From: Flavobacteriales bacterium UBA5692
GTDB lineage: Bacteria > Bacteroidota > Bacteroidia > Flavobacteriales_D > Sanyastnellaceae
Reading direction: 5' to 3'
Assembly: GCA_002420235.1 (NCBI GenBank)
Contig: DIHQ01000081.1
Span: 1-15,893, forward strand
Length of the DNA stretch: 15,893 nt
Position 1 is the first letter of the stretch, and each line of letters opens with the position of its first letter. Below the pieces are notes generated by a model. The model searched no databases. It was given only the letters and a program-made list of their open reading frames with translations, and was not told where the DNA came from. Below, one piece after another: positions 1-6,687 of the stretch. The position numbers were made by a program, and so were the translations under genes.

Positions 1-1
1 C

Positions 2-127
2 TTCAATGACAAAGCAGGAGGTGATTTTTGTAGCGAATTTCGCCGTAAGGAATTAATGCAAAAAGGCAAAAGTACCGTGCAGATTCCTTACCTGAAAGGA
101 ATTGAACAAATAGGTTTTCAACGATAG
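2..127 (+). CDS. C-terminal end of an unrecognised protein (partial)
   Basis: An open frame enters from the left edge and ends at TAG 125-127, giving 41 visible residues that finish with PYLKGIEQIGFQR. The segment is hydrophilic, contains one cysteine (GGDFCSEFRRKE) and has no membrane segment. It runs in the same direction as ung, whose start lies 45 bp downstream, so the two could be co-transcribed. The composition looks like a normal folded C-terminus, but I do not recognise the family and most of the gene is outside the window. The frame could in principle be chance, although 41 sense codons before a stop just upstream of ung fits a real gene end. Confidence 0.5.
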   Translation, partial: FNDKAGGDFCSEFRRKELMQKGKSTVQIPYLKGIEQIGFQR

Positions 128-172
128 GCGTCGAAGCATTGGAAAACCAATCTGAACCCTCCATTTTTGTTC

Positions 173-859
173 ATGATTTTTGGTCAGCTTCCGATTGAAT
201 GGGGAATGCGTTTGCACTTGCCGGTAGGTTTGCTTGAGTCTATTGATGCGGCAGTTCAGGAAGAGCGACTTGCGGGTATTTGTTTCCCTCCTAAAGGTCA
301 AGAGCTTCAAGCTTTGAACTCACTTCGTCCCGAGGCCATCAAGGTGATTATTTGTGGTCAGGATCCTTACCACGGACCAGGTCAAGCAGACGGATTGGCA
401 TTCTCCGTTGCAGCTGGTGTCCCTTACCCGCCGTCTCTGCGCAACATCATTAGGGAGGCTATTTCAGATTTGGGCCAGCCTTGGCCTCTTGAAAGGTCAT
501 TTGATGAAGACGGATGCCTGGGTTCGTGGGCGCGCCAAGGTGTGCTTCTACTCAACGATGTGTTGACAGTGAGGACAGGTGAGCCAGGGTCACATGCCCA
601 CTTGGGATGGCAGGAATTCACAGGAGCATTACTTGACCTCATGTCAGACCAAGACCAACCGCTGGTAGTATTCCTCTGGGGCGAGCGAGCCAAGGCACAT
701 GCTTGGCGTTTTACCAGCTCCAAACACCTCATTCTGCGGTCCTCGCATCCAAGTCCATTGTCTGCCTTTCGAGGGTTTTTCGGTTCGCGCCCGTTCTCCA
801 CAGCGAATGCTTGGCTCGAAGCTCAAGGGGTGGTTCCGATTAATTGGATGGGTCAGTAA
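173..859 (+). CDS. ung: Uracil-DNA glycosylase, family 1
   Basis: This enzyme removes uracil from DNA by cleaving the N-glycosidic bond, the first step of base-excision repair in the cytoplasm. The 228-residue product has the family-1 hallmarks: GQDPYHGPGQADGLAFSV at about residues 62-79, with water-activating Asp64 (same number as in E. coli); SWARQGVLLLN in the middle; and HPSPLSAFRGFFG near residue 190, carrying the catalytic histidine of the DNA-intercalation loop. The length matches the family. I chose ATG 173 because LPIEWG then aligns with the N-terminal ELTW of E. coli Ung. A TTG at 167 and an ATG at 206 are alternatives. There is no Shine-Dalgarno sequence, as is usual in Bacteroidota. 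The 3' end overlaps the convergent WD40 gene by 7 bases. Identification is secure; the exact start is less so. Confidence 0.97.
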   Translation: MIFGQLPIEWGMRLHLPVGLLESIDAAVQEERLAGICFPPKGQELQALNSLRPEAIKVIICGQDPYHGPGQADGLAFSVAAGVPYPPSLRNIIREAISDLGQPWPLERSFDEDGCLGSWARQGVLLLNDVLTVRTGEPGSHAHLGWQEFTGALLDLMSDQDQPLVVFLWGERAKAHAWRFTSSKHLILRSSHPSPLSAFRGFFGSRPFSTANAWLEAQGVVPINWMGQ

Positions 860-1752
860 AAAAGGATTCGGCCGATACGGTCATCGCCACCATATAGTAG
901 CGCATTGGTTTTGGATGGACCATTCTGTGGTAGGCAGGCCAATGCATTTATGGAACGGGTGCTTCCGCCTTGACTGCGTGTGATTTTCCGGACGAACGAA
1001 AGGTCTTCCAAACTCCACGCTTTTACGGTTTTATCTCTGCTTGCGGTCCAGAGCGTTAAGCCATCACTTACCATCCGGTAAATCGTTCCCTCGTGAGCAG
1101 GTATTGAGATGATTTCTTTTCCAAATGAGTTCCAGGCTCGAATGTACCCATCCCGCCCCGAAGACAACCAAGTTTTTTTTGTAGGCAACCAAACAGCGGC
1201 GTAGCACCCGCCTGAATGTCCTTTGAGTTCAACGATATGGCTCATACTTTTTCTTGCTTTCAAGTGCGAACAGATGTAAGCTTTACCTGAACTGGTGCCG
1301 ATGAAAAGCGATGTTGGGTTGTGCACCAGGCAACGGATTTTGTCCGCACCGGTCAGGGTCCATTCGTTTTGCAGTTTCGTGTTGCGCCATAATGCGATGC
1401 GTTGATCACCACCACCTGTTATTAGGTGCGAATCAGGAGACCAGGCCAGTGCAAATAGTCCGTTGCTGTGGGCTTCTATGCGGCTGACGGCATCTGGTTT
1501 GGTCGCTTCCCATGTGAAGAGCTCTCCGTTCTCCGTTCCCGCAGCGCGCAATCTGGAATGGCATCCAACTGCAAAAAATGCCTTGTCATGGTGAAGTATA
1601 GCCCTCCCTTCACCCGTGCCATCGGCACTCCATTCGGCTACGAATCCGTCGCCGCCTGCAGTCAGCCATGTTTGGGTGGACTGATCCCATGCAGCGTCAT
1701 AAATAGCGCCTTGGTGACCGGAAAGATGCGCGGTTGTTTCGTTGGTTCCCAT
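853..1752 (-). CDS. WD40-repeat beta-propeller protein
   Basis: The 299-residue protein consists almost entirely of WD40-like repeats, each with a GH or AH turn followed by an AW/LW-type strand end. Examples are LSGHQGAIYDAAWD near residue 10, EAHSNGLFALAWSPD near 95, LKGHSGGCYAAVWLP near 175 and PAHEGTIYRM near 215, with GGDQRIALW and SRDKTVKAW as strand-d segments. About seven blades fit this length, enough for one closed propeller. There is no signal peptide or membrane segment, so it is probably a cytoplasmic scaffold. Bacterial stand-alone WD40 proteins rarely have a known role, and no partner is evident here. It diverges from the hisS side with a short intergenic gap and is convergent with ung. 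Family assignment is good; function is unknown. Confidence 0.9.
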   Translation of the reverse strand: MGTNETTAHLSGHQGAIYDAAWDQSTQTWLTAGGDGFVAEWSADGTGEGRAILHHDKAFFAVGCHSRLRAAGTENGELFTWEATKPDAVSRIEAHSNGLFALAWSPDSHLITGGGDQRIALWRNTKLQNEWTLTGADKIRCLVHNPTSLFIGTSSGKAYICSHLKARKSMSHIVELKGHSGGCYAAVWLPTKKTWLSSGRDGYIRAWNSFGKEIISIPAHEGTIYRMVSDGLTLWTASRDKTVKAWSLEDLSFVRKITRSQGGSTRSINALACLPQNGPSKTNALLYGGDDRIGRILFY

Positions 1753-1759
1753 CGATTGC

Positions 1760-1789
1760 CGAATTTAGCACCCTCAAAGTTGATACAAA
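1760..1789 (-). promoter_or_regulatory. Possible promoter of the WD40 gene
   Basis: Read on the minus strand, TTTG (1789-1786) is followed after 18 bases by TAAATTCG (1767-1760), one mismatch from the Bacteroidota -7 consensus TAnnTTTG. The motif ends 7 bases before the start codon, so the transcript would be nearly leaderless. That makes this a tentative call. Confidence 0.25.
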
Positions 1790-1790
1790 C

Positions 1791-1868
1791 ATGCGATACA
1801 TATTCCTCGGCATGGCCATACTTACCATTGTGGCCTTTATCCAGTACCGACGTCAAAACAAGCGATAA
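1791..1868 (+). CDS. Possible 25-residue membrane microprotein upstream of hisS
   Basis: ATG 1791 opens a 25-codon frame ending at TAA 1866-1868, 9 bases before the hisS start. The product is a single hydrophobic helix (IFLGMAILTIVAFI, about residues 4-17) followed by a strongly basic tail (RRQNKR), which is the charge layout of a one-pass inner-membrane microprotein. It sits in the WD40-hisS divergent gap on the hisS strand, so it would be co-transcribed with hisS. Alternatively this is simply the hisS 5' leader and the frame is chance. A hydrophobic core and clustered basic tail in so short a frame argue mildly for coding. No function can be assigned. Confidence 0.4.
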   Translation: MRYIFLGMAILTIVAFIQYRRQNKR

Positions 1869-1877
1869 CTCCAAGGA

Positions 1878-3266
1878 ATGAGCAAACCATCCACCCCAAA
1901 AGGAACGCGAGATTTTGGTCCGCTAATCATGGCTCGTAGAAACTGGATGTTTGGCGTGATGCGCAAAGCATTCGAACGGTACGGGTTTGAACCAATCGAA
2001 ACGCCAGCCATGGAGAACCTCCAGACCCTCATCGGGAAGTATGGAGAGGAAGGCGATCAGTTGATTTTCAAAATCCTAAACAATGGAGATTATCTGAACA
2101 AAGCCAATGAAGAAGCCCTCGAATCCCGCGATTCTAAAGCTCTCACGTCTAGCATTTCAAAAAAAGCACTGCGCTACGATTTGACAGTACCGTTTGCTCG
2201 GTTTGTCGTGATGTCACGTAATGACTTGGCTTTTCCCTTTCGGCGTTATCAGATGCAGACTGTGTGGAGAGGAGATCGCCCCGGTAAAGGCCGGTACCAG
2301 GAGTTTACCCAATGCGATGCGGATATCATTGGATCGGACAGCATCTTGAATGAGTTGGACCTTATCATGCTGTTCCATGAGGTGCTTTCTGAATTGGGTG
2401 TGCCTGGCTACGAGATTGTATTCAATGATCGCCGATTGCTGAACGGTGTGGCCCGTGCATGTGGCATTGAGGAACAGTTCCAAGACTTCACAGTGGCTTT
2501 GGATAAATGGGATAAAATTGGTAGTGATGGTGTGCGAAAGGAACTAGAGGAACGCGGATTCAGTGAAGTCACTGTCGATCAATTGATGAAGCTTTTCGCA
2601 GTGCTCGCATCGACCGATTCTTCGCAACGACTTGCGGGGATGAAAGCGATGTTCATAGAAGGAGACGACGAAGCGAATGCTGCATTTGCGGAAGTGGTTG
2701 AATTGATTGCCATGGCGAAAGCTTCTGGTGTTCCTGTTGCACAATTGTTATTTGATCCGACCCTGGCTCGTGGTTTGGATTACTACACTGGGGTGATTTT
2801 GGAAGTCCGTGTTCCTGATGCACCCATTGGGAGTATTTGTGGCGGTGGACGTTATGCGGATTTGACAGGAATATTTGGATGGGAAGGCGTTAGCGGCGTT
2901 GGCATCAGTTTTGGGGCTGATCGCATATATGACGTTTTGGAGCATTATGATGCGTTCCCACTAGAGGCCATGACACAGCCTCATGCCTTGGTCGTGCAGC
3001 TTGATGAAGAGGGAAGGAATGATGCTTTGCATGCTACGCAGCATTTAAGGGCGGCTTGCGTTCGAACCGTTCTTTATCCTGATGTTGTCAAATTGAAAAA
3101 GCAACTGAAATATGCAGCTGAACTCAACGTGAATTTTGTTTTCATCTCGGGTGCAGATGAGAGGTCAAAAGCTGTTTGGACCGTGCGGAATATGCGCAAC
3201 GGTGAGCAAATCCAATTCCCTTTGGAAGAAGCGGTCTCATTTGTCAGCTCTGAATTGAATTTTTAG
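1878..3266 (+). CDS. hisS: Histidyl-tRNA synthetase
   Basis: This class II aminoacyl-tRNA synthetase charges tRNA-His with histidine in the cytoplasm. The 462-residue protein begins with the typical KGTRDFGP segment. Class II motif 2 is seen as GRYQEFTQCDADIIG near residue 140. The histidine-specific signature LARGLDYYTG lies near residue 295, followed by GGGRYADLTGIFG, and the motif 3 region GVGISFGADRI lies near residue 345. The remaining 100 or so residues form the alpha/beta anticodon-binding domain (HALVVQLDEEGRND onward). Length is normal for Bacteroidota HisRS. ATG 1878 places KGTRDFGP at residues 8-15, as expected. The gene follows a possible microprotein by 9 bases and ends 7 bases before the convergent stop of the next gene. 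Confidence 0.98.
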   Translation: MSKPSTPKGTRDFGPLIMARRNWMFGVMRKAFERYGFEPIETPAMENLQTLIGKYGEEGDQLIFKILNNGDYLNKANEEALESRDSKALTSSISKKALRYDLTVPFARFVVMSRNDLAFPFRRYQMQTVWRGDRPGKGRYQEFTQCDADIIGSDSILNELDLIMLFHEVLSELGVPGYEIVFNDRRLLNGVARACGIEEQFQDFTVALDKWDKIGSDGVRKELEERGFSEVTVDQLMKLFAVLASTDSSQRLAGMKAMFIEGDDEANAAFAEVVELIAMAKASGVPVAQLLFDPTLARGLDYYTGVILEVRVPDAPIGSICGGGRYADLTGIFGWEGVSGVGISFGADRIYDVLEHYDAFPLEAMTQPHALVVQLDEEGRNDALHATQHLRAACVRTVLYPDVVKLKKQLKYAAELNVNFVFISGADERSKAVWTVRNMRNGEQIQFPLEEAVSFVSSELNF

Positions 3267-3273
3267 CCAATAA

Positions 3274-4203
3274 CTAGGAATACAGTTCTTCCTCCTTGCT
3301 AGAGGGTGTAACAGATGGGTATGCCTTGGAATCACCAAGCAACTTGAATCGTTTCAGAGGCTGGATGCGGGTACCTTCGCGGAGACGCATCGAATGAGGC
3401 GGGGTATAATCAATAATAAGTTCATCACCTATGATATCCATTGTTAGGACCGAATCTCCCAATGATTCAAGGCTTCGCTCCGCCATTTGAAAATATGGCC
3501 ACAAGGTGCACTGTGCCCAATCACTAACGAGAAAAGTCGCCGTGTGCCTGGACCGTGTTCGATTATCTAACATGCCGTCGTCGATGCCACATGAAAGCCG
3601 CTTCCCGGTGAGCAGGTGCATCAGATCGAAGTGGGTTTCTATGTGCTCAATGGATTCAGATAAAGGTAGAAAGGGCATGGACCCTTCGTACAGGGTTTGG
3701 CGCAAGTGCCGTGCAAATACTGTGATGATACGCTCTGCGTGCGAATGGTCACCAATGGCTAAGTGGTTTTCAATGGTCGCTAAGATCAATTCAAAGCGTT
3801 CGGTGATTTTACCTAAGGCCGATTCGGAATGCACAACTCGTTTCAAGACCGAGTCGAGACGGTTCCGTTCTTCTAATCTATCCAATTGGCTTTTAAGCAA
3901 ACTCAAACGTCGACTTATATGCCGGGATGACTCAGCGTGAAGGACTTCCAGTAATGCACATTCTGGAACGATTAGTGCTGTAATTCCTAAGGAGCAAGTG
4001 AACCAGGTGCTAAGCGCAAGGGGATTAGGGGCGAGGATGGCACATACAATGGCACATCCGGTGAGAGCTAAGAGGCCAATTGATTTCTTTGTGACGCTTT
4101 CCGGGATGGCGTTTCCAGTTGTTTTTCTGTACAGCTGCCAATAGTTCCGATGGTGAATCCAAGCGGTCCCTCCGATGCACAATGTTATTGCGAGGATCCA
4201 CAT
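3274..4203 (-). CDS. Membrane protein with degenerate LytS/YehU-type histidine-kinase domain
   Basis: The 309-residue protein has three hydrophobic segments at about 2-16, 41-58 and 66-88, then a charged, probably coiled-coil stretch (about 95-120). A cytoplasmic domain follows that resembles the His_kinase (PF06580) domain of LytS/YehU sensors. ARHLRQTLYEG (about 164-174) and FLPLSESIEHIETHFDLMHL fit the conserved 'RYxLxxS...V.L..EL..I..YL.I' region. Where active kinases have NPHFLFN, this protein has TERFELI (134-140), with Arg136 at the phosphoacceptor histidine. No clear N-box or glycine-rich ATP lid is visible. It is therefore probably a pseudokinase or a dimerising sensor relic. Its ATG overlaps the meaB stop (TAATG), implying translational coupling. 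No LytTR regulator is adjacent. The homology call is mine by eye and moderately sure. Confidence 0.7.
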   Translation of the reverse strand: MWILAITLCIGGTAWIHHRNYWQLYRKTTGNAIPESVTKKSIGLLALTGCAIVCAILAPNPLALSTWFTCSLGITALIVPECALLEVLHAESSRHISRRLSLLKSQLDRLEERNRLDSVLKRVVHSESALGKITERFELILATIENHLAIGDHSHAERIITVFARHLRQTLYEGSMPFLPLSESIEHIETHFDLMHLLTGKRLSCGIDDGMLDNRTRSRHTATFLVSDWAQCTLWPYFQMAERSLESLGDSVLTMDIIGDELIIDYTPPHSMRLREGTRIQPLKRFKLLGDSKAYPSVTPSSKEEELYS

Positions 4204-5297
4204 TACGAATCTTCCTCCAAATGAATGTAGGACCAGGCTTGTGCAGCGTCGAGGGGGTGGCGCTCGTTAGTGGCGACTTCATGTTGAAGTTGCGTCCATG
4301 CAGAAGCAGCAGTCTTAGACGCATTCCATCGAGCGATGCGCGCTAGAGTGTGCACGTGTCCATCAAGTTGGCAGAGACGCTGTTTCTTTCTTTGAGACTC
4401 TAACCACCCGTTTTCGGACCACTCGTCAATCAACACATTTACGGCATTGACAATCTCTTTAACTCCTTTTTTTTCAAGTGCACTTGTTGATTTGACTTGC
4501 ACCGTATGCCCGCCGGGATTGGGTGGGAACAAGCGCAAGGCCTGCTGGTACTGGCTTGCGGTTTCTCGGGCAAGTGGCCTATTGCTGCCATCGTCCTTAT
4601 TAACGATGAGGAGGTCAGCCATTTCCATGATGCCCCGTTTGATTCCTTGTAACTCGTCACCTCCTCCTGGTAGCATCAGGAGGAGAAACGCATCGGTCAA
4701 ATCCCGAACTGCAGTTTCTGATTGACCCACGCCAACCGTCTCTACTACGATTCGATCAAACCCTGCTGCCTCGCAAAGCAGGATTGCTTCATACGTGCCA
4801 GATGCGACGCCACCGAGGTTGGTGGAGGTTGGGCTGGGTCGGACAAATGCCGATGATTTCTTGGACAAAGCATCCATGCGGGTCTTATCACCTAAGAGGC
4901 TTCCACCCGATCTCGCGCTCGAAGGATCAATGGCTAGAACTGCTACTCGATGCCCCTGTTCCAAAAGTACCTGACCAAATGCTTCAATGAATGTACTTTT
5001 CCCAACACCGGGCACACCGGTGACGCCAATTCGGTTGGATGTTACTCCTTTGGATTTTGTTGGCTTTAAGGCTTTTAAAATGGCCGTGAGGATCTCCAAA
5101 TCCTGAAGGCGGTTACTCTCAGTAAGGGTGATGGCTTGGCTCAGGGCATCACGGTCTCCATTTTCGATTGCGGCTGCCCATGCCTCAGGGCTGCGCCTTG
5201 AAGACTTTGCCGAGCGAATGCGATGCAGTGCTTCTACCCTCGCTGCTTCGCTGGCCTTGTTGGTTTGGCCTTTTTTTTGGAAGCTGGACTCACTCAT
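4203..5297 (-). CDS. meaB: MeaB/ArgK-type G3E GTPase chaperone of methylmalonyl-CoA mutase
   Basis: MeaB protects and reactivates the cobalamin enzyme methylmalonyl-CoA mutase, gating cofactor loading with GTP. The 364-residue protein has an N-terminal helical region. The GTPase core follows: Walker A GVPGVGKS (94-101), AIDPSSARSGGSLLGDKTRM (122-141), the Walker B/switch segment ETVGVGQSE (186-194) and the NKDD base-specificity motif (233-236). A C-terminal helical dimerisation arm follows. All signature residues are present and the length is normal. No mutase gene is in the window, so the partner must be encoded elsewhere. The stop codon shares a base with the start of the downstream pseudokinase-like gene. 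The start at 5297 is only about 40 bp from the divergent secreted-protein gene. A related B12-dependent acyl-CoA mutase could also be the client. Confidence 0.95.
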   Translation of the reverse strand: MSESSFQKKGQTNKASEAARVEALHRIRSAKSSRRSPEAWAAAIENGDRDALSQAITLTESNRLQDLEILTAILKALKPTKSKGVTSNRIGVTGVPGVGKSTFIEAFGQVLLEQGHRVAVLAIDPSSARSGGSLLGDKTRMDALSKKSSAFVRPSPTSTNLGGVASGTYEAILLCEAAGFDRIVVETVGVGQSETAVRDLTDAFLLLMLPGGGDELQGIKRGIMEMADLLIVNKDDGSNRPLARETASQYQQALRLFPPNPGGHTVQVKSTSALEKKGVKEIVNAVNVLIDEWSENGWLESQRKKQRLCQLDGHVHTLARIARWNASKTAASAWTQLQHEVATNERHPLDAAQAWSYIHLEEDS

Positions 5298-5336
5298 GGG
5301 TCGAAGTTAACGCCAACATCCACCTATCTTGCGGCT

Positions 5337-6125
5337 GTGTACGGGACTTTTTTACAATCGGGTTGGTTGGGCTTTTACACGGCTTTCGTTCTCATGGTTT
5401 CGGGAAAAGCTTCGGCGCAGTCGAGTGCTCCAGTGGTTCGGTGTGACTCGATGCAATTCATTACAGGCCGTGTAATGGATGTCTCAGGCCACCTCATTCC
5501 TGCAGCGATGGTCGTTAATCGAGCTCAAGACGGGGGAGGGCAATTTGTGGACCACCAAGGTGAATTCCTAATGGCCGTTTGCCCTGGAGATACGATTGCT
5601 TTTGGTGCGATAGGATTTTACACCTTGGAACGCGCAGCACCCTTGCATGGAAGGCAGTGGGACTGGGAAATTCGCTTACAGCGGCTAAAAGTGGAGGTCG
5701 GAGTTGCAGAGGTCGTTGCGCCGCGAGACTTGAGAGAAATTATCCGTGATATTGAAGCGTTGGGTTATGATGATGAAGATTTCAGATTGACCCGCGTCGA
5801 CGCCCTCAGTAGTCCGATTACTTTTTTGTACCAGATGCTGAGTCGGGAAGAACAGAGTAAACGATTGGTAGCACAAATGGAAAACCGTGACCGGCGTCAT
5901 GCTCTGTTGCGGGAACTCTTTGTCAAGTATGTGAACTACGAAATCATCTTATTGAATCCCGATGACTTCGATGCGTTCATAGCATTCAGCGACCCGGGTG
6001 ATGAATTGCTTCAGTCATGGACACAGTATGAATTCATCCGCTACATCCAACAAAGGTTTGAGCTCTTCAGAACGCTTCCCTCACGTTTAAATGATTCAGA
6101 CTATCAATACCACCTTGACGATTGA
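5337..6125 (+). CDS. Secreted protein with CarboxypepD_reg-like N-terminal domain
   Basis: After a probable signal peptide, the segment ITGRVMDVSGHLIPAAMVV...DHQGEFLMAVCPGDTIAFGAIGF has the beta-sandwich pattern of CarboxypepD_reg-like domains. These are common in Bacteroidota exported proteins. An acidic, helical domain of about 150 residues follows (LSSPITFLYQMLSREEQSKR and onward), rich in aromatic and charged residues, with no catalytic motif that I recognise. The start is uncertain. GTG 5337 gives a 27-residue signal ending ASA|Q, a good signal-peptidase I site. ATG 5394 would remove the hydrophobic core, and ATG 5223 would run 75 bases into meaB. The mature protein is likely periplasmic or outer-membrane associated. 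Function is unknown; coding status is secure, and the start carries about 40% confidence. Confidence 0.85.
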   Translation: MYGTFLQSGWLGFYTAFVLMVSGKASAQSSAPVVRCDSMQFITGRVMDVSGHLIPAAMVVNRAQDGGGQFVDHQGEFLMAVCPGDTIAFGAIGFYTLERAAPLHGRQWDWEIRLQRLKVEVGVAEVVAPRDLREIIRDIEALGYDDEDFRLTRVDALSSPITFLYQMLSREEQSKRLVAQMENRDRRHALLRELFVKYVNYEIILLNPDDFDAFIAFSDPGDELLQSWTQYEFIRYIQQRFELFRTLPSRLNDSDYQYHLDD

Positions 6126-6128
6126 GGT

Positions 6129-6434
6129 TCAACTCATCAAAGCACTGTCGAGGTAATGGACGAAAAACTGGAAGCACCACCCCATGGCACATCCTGCAAT
6201 TCCAAAGAGGTAGAACGGTTTGCGTCTTGGGTTTAATTCGTCAAAGCGAACAACCATATCCACGAATAAAACTGCTGTGCCGAGGAACTCGGCCAAAAGC
6301 CATCCACTTCGGTTATTTACAAACAGTTCAGGAAGCGTTACTTCAGCAATGAGTTCCAAGACAAATAGGGCTTGCAAAATGACCAGTGCGACAAAAAGAA
6401 CGTTCAACGGTTGGATGGAGGACGAAGCAGTCAT
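6129..6434 (-). CDS. Small three-helix membrane protein, unrecognised
   Basis: From ATG 6434 the product has 101 residues and three hydrophobic segments. These are LNVLFVALVILQALFVLELI near the N-terminus, LLAEFLGTAVLFVDMVV in the middle, and FYLFGIAGCAMGWCFQFFV near the C-terminus. Basic residues (RFDELNPRRKP) lie between helices two and three, a loop expected on the cytoplasmic side. A longer frame would start at ATG 6488, but its extra 18 residues cover the divergent promoter region of the lipoprotein gene, so I prefer 6434. The stop is 3 bases from the convergent stop of the CarboxypepD_reg gene. I do not recognise the family. The second helix has some resemblance to voltage-sensor-type segments, but the protein is too short to support that. 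Confidence 0.7.
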   Translation of the reverse strand: MTASSSIQPLNVLFVALVILQALFVLELIAEVTLPELFVNNRSGWLLAEFLGTAVLFVDMVVRFDELNPRRKPFYLFGIAGCAMGWCFQFFVHYLDSALMS

Positions 6435-6460
6435 TGTTCGAAAGAAATATACTAAGTTTG
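6434..6460 (+). promoter_or_regulatory. Bacteroidota-type promoter of the small lipoprotein gene
   Basis: TAAGTTTG at 6453-6460 matches the -7 consensus TAnnTTTG exactly. A TTG at 6434-6436 lies 16 bases upstream as a -33 element, slightly shorter than usual. Transcription would begin near 6465, about 24 bases before ATG 6489. The element lies in the divergent gap and supports both the lipoprotein gene and the shorter start of its neighbour. Confidence 0.55.
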
Positions 6461-6488
6461 GCTTTCCTGCGTTTTTGAACAACTGCAA

Positions 6489-6686
6489 ATGATTGTCATG
6501 ATCTCAAAGAACACAAATCCTGCAAAAATAGACCCTTCTGGTTTCAATGCCTCGGGTGTTGATCATGCACGCATTCAGCGTTACATTGTGGTGATGCTTG
6601 GACTGCTGACCATGGCAGTTTTCGTAACTTCTTGCATGAATGAAAAGTCGTGTAGTGCTTACCAACAAGTAGAGGTTGCGAAATAA
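6489..6686 (+). CDS. Very small predicted lipoprotein
   Basis: The 65-residue product has a hydrophobic segment (YIVVMLGLLTMAVFV, about 32-46). It ends in a textbook lipobox, VTSC, with Cys49 as the lipidation site. The mature peptide would be only about 17 residues (CMNEKSCSAYQQVEVAK), holding a second cysteine in the motif CSAY. The N-terminal 30 residues before the hydrophobic core are unusually long for a lipoprotein signal. A later start is possible (ATG 6498, or GTG/ATG codons near 6591), but the promoter at 6434-6460 fits ATG 6489 or 6498. The stop is one base from the convergent stop of the MBOAT gene. Function is unknown. The lipobox, promoter and lack of any other gene here make it likely real. 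Confidence 0.65.
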   Translation: MIVMISKNTNPAKIDPSGFNASGVDHARIQRYIVVMLGLLTMAVFVTSCMNEKSCSAYQQVEVAK

Positions 6687-6687
6687 G

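Noticed and set aside
138..151. ATTGG-AAAA-CCAAT inverted repeat before ung
   Set aside because: Only 5 AT-rich pairs, and the T-run is 11 bases away, so it is not a convincing terminator or operator.
424..801. Long open frame antisense to ung (125 codons)
   Set aside because: It lies wholly inside a gene with intact catalytic motifs, is rich in Arg/Ser/Pro as antisense frames often are, and shows no domain or signal.
3506..3940. Open frame of 144 codons antisense to the pseudokinase gene
   Set aside because: Its composition is dominated by Ser, Arg, Met and Cys and shows no domain. The minus-strand frame has a coherent membrane and helical layout and is coupled to meaB.
6220..6492. Plus-strand frame opposite the small membrane protein
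   Set aside because: Its composition is rich in Lys, Ser and Thr with no domain, whereas the minus-strand frame has three clean hydrophobic helices.
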